This document shows, one piece after another, positions 56,816 through 64,000 of a DNA stretch of 64,000 nucleotides. The stretch is from Agroathelia rolfsii. Taxonomy: Eukaryota > Basidiomycota > Agaricomycetes > Amylocorticiales > Amylocorticiaceae. The DNA is taken from contig JABRWF010000004.1 in assembly GCA_018343915.1 (NCBI GenBank), forward strand, positions 372,001-436,000, given 5' to 3'. Position 1 is the stretch's first letter; each line of letters begins with the position of its first letter. The notes below the pieces were generated by a model, which was not told the DNA's origin, searched no databases, and saw nothing but the letters and a program-made list of their open reading frames with translations. Both the position numbers and the translations under genes were made by a program.

Positions 56816-58920
56816 TCAAGCCATTGTACTCGACCACGGGAACGATCTCCGTTCCATCCTCCGCTCGCGCTTTGGAGTGGCGATGTTGAGAAAGACGGAG
56901 GTTTCCGCGAGATCGAGGTCAGGACAAATCAAATTATCATTAGTGAGATACATGTAAATCGTGTAACAGATCGATTTAGCTAGTAAAGATAGTATATGAT
57001 ACAGACCTACGACCGAATCCAAACGCAATCTGAGCCGGATCCTCTGCCTTGCTCAGCTTGCGCAGACGTCCTGTGGTCTCGTCTAGGAATCGCTCCGGCT
57101 TAAAATTAAATGGGTCAGGGTAAATATTCTACATCATGAAGCATCGACCTGACAAGATTGTTTGAGCTTGATCAGAAACTTTCTGAGAGGATAAAGTAAC
57201 GGACCAGATGTTAGCCCATATTATCGTGCCTTTCTTGATTTGGTGTCTCTTGTAAACGTCGTATTGCACTAGCATATGTGGCAAGCCTACATAGGGTGGT
57301 TAACACCTCTGGAAAAAAGGCTGTTTTAATTTTAAAATACTCACCCAAAGGTACAGACGGATTCCGTCTCCACACCTCCTTCATCAGTGCATTGACATAA
57401 GGAAGCTTTGGCCGGTCCGCAAGCGTAGGTAAGCGAAACTCGGAGTTAATACTAGTGGGGCTGCCGAGTGCAGGGTCGAGCTCTTCCTGCGCACGAGTTC
57501 GCACGTCCGGATAGAGTGCCATTGACTAATTAACCGAGGATGGTGTCTATGTAATGAAGAATTTTGTTAGGTGGATAGGATTGAATGAAAGGGAACATCA
57601 CCCACCATTTCAGCGGCCCCTGTGGGGAATTTTAAAGACGCGAAGGTATAGATCATTCGAGTGCAAATATTACGCTTGATTTGCTTTTTTTTTTTTTAAC
57701 AAACCCGAGTACAAAGAGGCAGCAGTAGCTTTAATGAACTCTTCTTGTTCCAGTGTAGGTTCATCGCCACCTTCGGAGAGGTAAGACGAAACAAAGGATG
57801 TTTTAGCCAATCCAGCTGCCTAGTAGTCAGTCAATGTATGCAGGGATTTTCAGTACCGAGTCATATCTATTTTACAGAGCGCATACACCATTTGTTCCTT
57901 GACGAATGCAAACGGAACGTCGTAAAGCTGCTCTAGATCTTTGCGGAACGTTTGTGCAGCGGTCTTGAGTGGAATTCCAAGGATCCAATCAGGAATATAT
58001 TTGACTATGAAGGCAACAAATTATTAGTCGGTAGTACATTCACAAGGCGTAAATCTACGAAAACTATCGACAAGCCATCCAGGCTCGGAGGCCTTGGAAA
58101 ATCCGAGCATGACATCTTCAGCGATATGAGCGAATGGCTCTGACTTGTCCTTGGCTTCGTAGCCATAGGTGAGGTATAAGACCATTGAACTCGTTGAGCT
58201 AAGGAGCATGGTTTCTCGTTAATTTCTCATCCGCATATCCAAACCATGCTTAGAACTCACTCGCGTGCGGCATCTACGAAATATTTACCTTTGCCTTTCA
58301 AAAGCTTGACTAGCAGCTTCCTGTTTTCACGCCGCAGGATGCTTGTTATGCTTGCATCTTCACAGGCATGCGGACCGATGGAACGATGAAAGAGTTTACG
58401 AAAGTTGCGAGAACGTGTATTCGGCGGACCGGGATTGTAGCCCAGGCCTTGATTCCAACCGACACTAGAATATACAACACGGTTTTGATTTTCTGACTCT
58501 ATTTCTCACACCAATTTGGGGTCAGATGGTAGATACATACAGTTCCCCCACCATAGTGGCCCGAGGACGGCCGGAATAGATGGCACCTGTGTAATTCAGG
58601 GTTGTTTGTAAATCGACACGTATCGATTATTTAGCTATCAGAATGACCTCTTGTAAATCAAAAGCGGCCTGGGTTGAGCCAATAACTAAATTCGCCTGCC
58701 CGAAAAACTTTCAAGAAAACAAGGTCTCCGTAGCGTTTATGCCATTCGTCGAACTTGAGCCATTGACGGTCTGGGGATCTGGCGAGCATTTCCAAATATA
58801 GGCACACGGGCAGGTCCAGGCTGGGGACAAGAGGCAAGCCTGGGGATACCAATAGAAATGACGGCACGCCGGGAGATTATAATCAGGACTAGAAGGATAG
58901 TCCAGAGATATCGGTCAGCA
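56816..58920 (-). pseudogene. Cytochrome P450 D, degenerate
   Basis: The same P450 family as B and C, but decayed. The N-terminal ATG near 58921 runs into a stop after about ten codons. The hinge region (GPARVPIFGNARQIPRP) continues only by changing frame before QWLKFDEW. The heme loop reaches FGFGRR at about 57,020, but the next exon lacks an AG acceptor before ICPDLDL. The following segment is shortened (VFLNIA then PKRERR). The I-helix exon carries Met where C has Thr. It probably makes no functional enzyme. Confidence 0.75.
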
Positions 58921-59600
58921 TGTCTGAAACCTCAACAACGAAGGTGCGTCCTAGAGCCGCGCTGCAGAGTCATGTTTTTCGTCGGTGATTATGTACATGC
59001 ACACAGATTGGATGAGAAGCCATCGATAAGTGCGATAATCATGAGCCGACAGCATCGACGGCGATACGCGTTACACGACGTCAGGACCCTATTGACCTTG
59101 CTGCCGCTATAGATGGAGCAGACCTGGGACGACGGCCGTGGTGGTGACGACGCGCAAGTGCGTCTGGTGGCGTGCCGGGCGATGACCAAGCCGCTCAATT
59201 GTCAGCATCATCATCATCATCATCGTCGTCGTCGCCCGGCACTAATCGGGCATATCCCCACTCCTGGCCGCATATAAAAAGCAGTCCAAGAGAGTAGATA
59301 CAGAAAAATCAGATAAAATTTGCGATAAAAAATGGACATTGATATGCATGGTCAGCTGGCAGTAGTATGTGTCCCTGCCGGGGCTTTTGTGCTGAATAGA
59401 GGCAGACATGCGCCCAACACGAGCAGCTGCGACGATGATTGGAAGTTGATGGAACCGGCACCATGATGGCTGACGTAAGCAACGCCCCCCGAGGGAGATC
59501 AAGTCATCGCGGCTACGCTGCGCAACTGTGCCAGTGCTCCTTGTCTTTCTCCCACTACCATCCATATCCATATCGCATCGCTCTCTCAAGCCATCCATCA
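58921..59600. other. Intergenic upstream of the bZIP gene
   Basis: A run of CAT/CGT triplets (about 59206-59234) is a microsatellite. The rest is promoter and 5' UTR of the bZIP gene. In-frame upstream ATGs exist at 59439 and 59463. Confidence 0.45.
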
Positions 59601-61669
59601 ATGCAGGTCGACAGTCAGTCACCGCTGTTCGACTTTTCCTCCTCCTCGACTTCGGCTACCGCCTTCTCCAGCGCGCCCTCTTTCGAGGATTTCTTCAACT
59701 TCGACTTTTCCCACACTGGCAGCGCCACTTCTCCCTCCTCGCCCTCTTCATCCCCTCGTACTCCGCGTACTCCCCCATCAGCCTATGCTTTACCCCCCGC
59801 TGTCGCAGATGATGGCATCTCCAGCTCGTTCTTCAACCTCTTCACAGAAGACGAGCTCACCAAAGCCTCGGCGTCCGGCCAAGTCCCTCCGTCCTCGTCT
59901 ACCGCAGCGGCCTCGTTCGACTTCCTAGGCTCGCTCACGTCTCTATCCCCATTTGCACCCTCTCTCTCCTCTGGACCATCAAATGCATCACCTTCATCTG
60001 ATACCACATCACCTTCTGCTCCATTTGCGATCGATCCTCAGCTCGTAGATAGCCCTTCGACCGGCAATGGTGGCAGCGAATTCAGTGATGATGAACACGA
60101 TCATGAGGCGGATCACATAGACGAAGATATGCTGGCTCAGTTAGAGCCTGCACCGGCCAAGACTACTGCCAAGAGCAAGAGCCGCAAGGGCACTGTTCAC
60201 TCTGGTGGCATCACGAAGCGCGCACCTGCTCACAAGGACAGGGAGGGCTCGCATATGCCCACCTCTTCCGTCGTCCGCGACCCTACGAAGGAGCCTGAAG
60301 AGCCTGGAGATGAGTGGCGTCCTACTCCGGAAGAATACAAACGGATGTCTAGCAAGGAAAAGCGGCAGCTGCGGAATAAGATTAGCGCTCGCAACTTCCG
60401 TGTCAGGCGAAAGGGTTTGTGTTGATTGTAAACAAATTTGATATTTTCATGCTAATATTTTATCCAGAATATATCTCGACACTCGAGGGCGATATTGCTG
60501 AGCGTGATAGGCTCCTGTCTGCCATCAGGCAGGAGCTTGGCTCGACACAATCTGAAAACCAGGCGTTGCGCGAGGAAGTCAATGCGCTCAAGAAAGCGCT
60601 TATGGCCGGTCGTGGTCTCGAGTCTCTACCTCCGCCCGCACCGATCCCGATTTCTATGCCTTCGGAGACTACAACTCCTCCGGCTGCGTCGGTATCTTCG
60701 TCATCGTCATCGCCATCAACCTCTCAACCGTTGTTGACTCCCAATATTCACAAAGACCTGCCTACGTCACCGCGTGTTGGCAACCGCGGATTCTGGGGCG
60801 GTTTGGGCGTTGGTGGCATTACACCGGTTCATACCACTATCGTTCCCGAGATGGGAATCGCAAACCTGTTGAAGAAACCACGTCTGCAGGAGAACTTGAA
60901 CCCGATCCTCAATAATCTTCCTCCGGCATCGAGCCCGAGCCCTCCACCGAAGCAGAACTCACTGTTGTCCTCACCTGGACTCGATTCATTCGTGGACACA
61001 AATCCGTTCACGCTCAAGATGCTGGATGCGTACCGCATGCAACTATGGACTAAGATGGGCTCCATGCAACAACCTCATCAACAGCAGCAACCATACCATC
61101 CTTCTACGCCGTCATCGCCCGCTTTGCATGGGCTTGCAGGCCAGCTGCGGCCTCACTATTTCTCATCGTCCAAGACGCTTGCCAACAAACCCGCTTCATC
61201 ATCGTCTTACCTATCTCCCTCGTTGCCATCGGTCAACCCGAAGGACAGCCTTGCACCATCTATGGACAACAAGCCTGTTATCAAACAGGAGGAGGCAGAG
61301 GCATTCGCGCTCGCAAGCCATACGCTCACGAAGCGCCTCGGAATGGCGTTCTGGGATGCGTTCTCCGGCAACTCATCGCCGCGCAACGTCGACACGGACA
61401 AAGTCCGTCGCGTACTCGAAGGTCGTGCTGTTGTGCGCATTGTCGATGTCGATGAGGTCCCTGCTGCTTCATCAACGTCCAACAAGGCGTCTTCCTCGCT
61501 GTCGCCGCCCTCGCTGCCTAGCAGGAGTATGCCAGCATCGCCTCGGATGCCGGCAGCGTCGATTTCCTCGCCACCGTCATCACAATCACAGTCGGAGAAG
61601 AAGTGCGAGAACTTCTTGACGAGCATGCTTGAAGAGAGCATGCGCAGTCTGACGATTAGCAAGAAGTAG
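59601..61669 (+). CDS. bZIP transcription factor
   Basis: Two exons (59601-60414 and 60468-61669), about 670 aa. The single 53-nt intron splits the bZIP domain between the basic region (LRNKISARNFRVRRK) and the zipper (EYISTLEGDIAERDRLLSAI, then QSENQALREEVNALKKAL). The N-terminal half is Ser/Pro/Thr-rich with short acidic-hydrophobic patches (FEDFFNFDFSH) typical of activation domains. The C-terminal third is Ser/Pro-rich with a conserved-looking segment KRLGMAFWDAFSGN. The preferred start is MQVDSQSPLFDF; an in-frame ATG 162 nt upstream is possible. The targets are unknown, and proximity to the P450 array does not by itself show control of it. Confidence 0.87.
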
Positions 61670-62369
61670 GGAAGAAGCTCTGTTTCTGTTTCTGTTTTGT
61701 TCTTTTCTTTTTTGCATCATAGTTCTCGCTTTTATTTTTTCTGGCGTCTTTTTTTCTTTACATTGAATTGAAATCATTACACAGTAATTGAATAGTTGAA
61801 ATACTAAATCCCTTTCGCCTTCCCCTGTTATCTCCCTCCTGGCATTCAATCATCCTCTATCAGCAACTATATTTATTCGTCAACAGCCTTCCCATCGTCA
61901 ACCTTCTCTTCCTCAACGTCGTTCCTCCCCTCTTCCCCTTCCCCCAGTCCCCGAAGTATATAAGCACGGACATACGAAGCCCCGTAAATCCCCACTCCCT
62001 CATCCTCTTTTTCTTCCCTTCTCTTGAGGTATTCGAAACCCCATCGTATATACATACCTACTATCTCTTTTATGTGTACAATCTTTTCCTTGTTTTGTTT
62101 TATTTCTTCCTCCCCTCTAGCGATGAACAACAATCGTCGACGACAACCACTTTCTTTTTTCTTGTCAATTTCGTCTTTTTTGTTTTTGTTTTTTCTTTTG
62201 TTTCTTGTGCTGTGACTCGTGAAAAGTTTTTCTTTTTTTTTGCATTTCTGCTTATAAAGGTTGTACCGTACGTAGTTAAAGATGAAAAGGATCTTATCTG
62301 TTACATCAAGCTAAATGGCGGCGGGAAAAAACAAGAGGAGGAATATATCAATGTCGTCGTCGATGATAC
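61670..62369. other. Intergenic, T-rich
   Basis: 3' UTR of the bZIP gene and low-complexity T- and CT-rich sequence. Frames here are translations of the low-complexity sequence. Confidence 0.45.
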
Positions 62370-62575
62370 CTCGCGGTTCGCAAAAGTATCCGTAAATGTA
62401 TATTTGCCTATTTCAGTCACTTCCACACCGTTTCACTTCAAATAAAAATTCACGGGTGCACGTGGATAAAGGATGTATCGAAGGTCTCTCGTGAATTTTT
62501 ATTTGAAGTGAAACGGTGTGGAAGTGACTGAAAATATGCAAATATGCATTCATGGACACTTTTGCAAACCGCGAG
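62370..62575. repeat. Foldback element (MITE-like) with 85-nt inverted arms
   Basis: Arms 62370-62454 and 62490-62575 are inverted copies with few mismatches, around a loop of about 35 nt. The ends read CTCGCGGTT and, inverted, the same with TTTGC. The central part of each arm (CACTTCCACACCGTTTCACT) is perfect. The size and structure fit a miniature inverted-repeat transposable element or a hairpin RNA source. I cannot define a target-site duplication with certainty. Confidence 0.75.
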
Positions 62576-63097
62576 TATTATAATAAAGACTTGATAAATG
62601 GATTGGTTCAAGAAAAGATGGAAACTCCGGTCACCTGAGGAAAGATTAGCAGCGAACTATGAAGCTTGCACGAAAAGGTGATCATCCTGGGGTTAAGAAA
62701 ACTTCGACAATCAAATTTTCGGGCTCGTCGTCGGGCATTAAAAAAAAAAAAAAAATGGCGTAAGTCGAATGCCATCGTAGCTCAAGAAAAATAATAGAAT
62801 AATAGTATTCGAGTTTGTCAGGTACATTTTCAAGTTAGCGTGAGCGATCTCTTTTGGGGAGTTAATGGTATAGTGTAGCATGTGTATACAAGAATAAGAT
62901 CCAAAAGAATTTTTGGAAAAAGAAGATTCGTCGGATGGATAAGGTGAAAGCAAGTATTCGTAAAAATAGATGTACAAAGTGCCGATATGGTGCCCTGAAA
63001 TACCGATCAGTTTTCATCCTTCCCGAGGGGCGCTTAGAGGAAAATTCCTGAAATACATACATGAACAACTCGGACATGGTAAATTGGTAATCATCTA
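62576..63097. other. Intergenic between the foldback element and the WD40 gene
   Basis: AT-rich 3' flank of the WD40 gene, with an A15 tract near 62740. No gene is supported. Confidence 0.45.
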
Positions 63098-64000
63098 TTA
63101 AGGCTGATAGCATTCCGTCCAATTTTCACCGTGAGAAAGATTCGTAATATCAATACGGAAAGGATTATTCGCTATAAGTGCAACCTGTGTAGCAACCTGT
63201 ACGTGAGGGTAAAATTGCTCAGGTGTCCAGAATAGGCGCTTCTTATTAGTCTCTCTTAAAAAAATCCATCCGTTTTCATATTGGAATCCAGGGCTAAACA
63301 AAACTGCAAAAATAAGAAAATAATAATTAGGGAAGCTAGAATAAACTAAGAATTGAATGGTTGAAAGGATGTGCCTCTTACCTATGCCACAAATATTAAA
63401 GCCAGTCACATATATAATATCCAGAGAAAGGTGTGATATACAACAGTAGAATATAAATAAGTGTGAACTCGGTATAATAATAGGCAATAAAAATTAGGGA
63501 CATACCAGGCAAGGCACTAGAAAAGTCCTGCAAGCTCCAGATCCTTGCTGTATTATCTCCCGAGCCGGAGATGACTCGCTTGCCATTAGGCGAGAATCCA
63601 ACGGATATAACGCAATCAGTGTGGCCTTGAAATGCGCTAGCTACGAGCTCGCCTGTATTAGCATTCCAGATCCTCACTGTGTTGTCGTCTGAGCCAGAGA
63701 CGACTCGTTTGCCATCGGGCGAGAATCCAACGGATGCGACGCAATTAGTATGGCCTTGAAATGGGCCGGCTACGATCTCGCCTGTATTAGCATTCCAGAT
63801 CCTCACTGTGTTGTCGTCTGAGCCAGAGACGACTCGTTTGCCATCGGGCGAGAATCCAACGGATGTGACGCAATTAGTATGGCCTTGAAATGGGCCGGCT
63901 ACGAGCTCGCCTGTATCAGCATTCCAGATCCTCACTATGTTGTCGTATGAGCCAGAGACGACTCGTTTGCCATCGGGCGAGAATCCAACGGATGTGACGT
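63098..64000 (-). CDS. WD40-repeat protein, C-terminal part (NACHT-WD40 type), runs off the right edge
   Basis: Enters from the right edge. WD40 repeats of exactly 43 residues read VGFSPDGKRVVSGSDDNTVR, then IWNANTGE and VAGPFQGHTNC. Three and a half units are visible between 64000 and about 63530, nearly identical at DNA level (129-bp period). The last repeat ends ARIWSLQDFSSALPG. Introns then lead to a C-terminal exon (FQYENGWIFLR, then RLFWTPEQFYPHVQ) ending at 63098. That tail resembles the end of basídiomycete NACHT-WD40 proteins, which finish with a short FW-P segment after the propeller. The NACHT and N-terminal domains would lie beyond the window. Such proteins are NLR-like; a recognition role is inference. 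Confidence 0.8.

Noticed and set aside
48118..58920. Assigning the P450 array to the peptide pathway
   Set aside because: It is separated by 25 kb of housekeeping genes and a retroelement nest, so co-function cannot be claimed from position.
61586..62445. Frames of 60-123 codons rich in Phe, Lys or Glu
   Set aside because: Low-complexity T-rich 3' flank of the bZIP gene; no splice or family support.
1..64000. CRISPR arrays, bacterial operons, riboswitches or prophage
   Set aside because: The window is intron-rich eukaryotic nuclear DNA. The only regular short-period arrays are the exon-intron units at 22.4 kb, the WD40 repeats and microsatellites.

Overview
The window is nuclear DNA from a filamentous basidiomycete, most likely an Agaricomycete. 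Nearly every gene is cut by 45-75 nt spliceosomal introns, the housekeeping proteins look like basidiomycete versions, and there are UstYa-family genes, a chromodomain Ty3-type retroelement, a P450 array and a WD40 gene of the NACHT-WD40 type. Exon models were built by hand from splice signals, reading frame and family conservation. No search or transcript data were available.

Layout. 1-8.2 kb is conserved gene space: a WW-domain protein (cut by the left edge, minus strand) diverges from an UNC-50/GMH1 gene; calcineurin A (minus) diverges from PIG-A/GPI3 (plus). 8.6-23.3 kb is the most unusual part. A block with two UstYa-like (DUF3328) oxidase genes is present twice, about 8 kb apart. With it lie three tiny secreted-peptide genes sharing a signal peptide (14.0, 15.9 and 22.2 kb). 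The third carries a tandem array of 140-145 bp units, each one 66-nt exon plus one GC-AG intron, so that a lysine-arginine cleavage site forms at each internal exon junction. I read this as a UstYa-dependent ribosomal peptide (RiPP, dikaritin-like) locus. 24-34.5 kb is housekeeping again: tRNA-Val, an oxysterol-binding protein, a DUG1-type dipeptidase, an unrecognised acidic nuclear-looking protein, and a sphingoid-base-phosphate phosphatase.

36-47.8 kb is a nest of retroelements resolved by target-site duplications. A non-coding LTR element (35,989-47,797, TSD ATATA) is interrupted by a Ty3-type chromovirus (37,605-45,833, TSD CTATA), which is itself interrupted between gag and pol by an inverted solo LTR (42,137-43,120, TSD CATTG). 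Both LTR families appear to use a Tf1-like self-primer and to carry an intron-like segment inside the LTR. 48-59 kb is a tandem array of four related P450 genes. Two look intact; one is decayed with its 3' half inverted, and one is a degenerate pseudogene. 59.6-61.7 kb encodes a bZIP regulator, 62.4 kb holds a foldback element, and the right edge cuts a WD40 gene whose repeats are almost identical at DNA level.

How the parts fit. In the RiPP locus, precursors would enter the secretory pathway, be cut at dibasic sites by a Kex2-type protease, and be oxidised on tyrosine-containing cores by membrane-anchored UstYa pairs. Duplication of the oxidase pair plus divergence of the precursors suggests two or three different products. 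The P450s lie 25 kb away across the retroelement nest and need not belong to the pathway. GC-AG introns recur through the window (PIG-A, the precursor repeats, one UstYa gene, the P450s), which automated gene callers will often miss.
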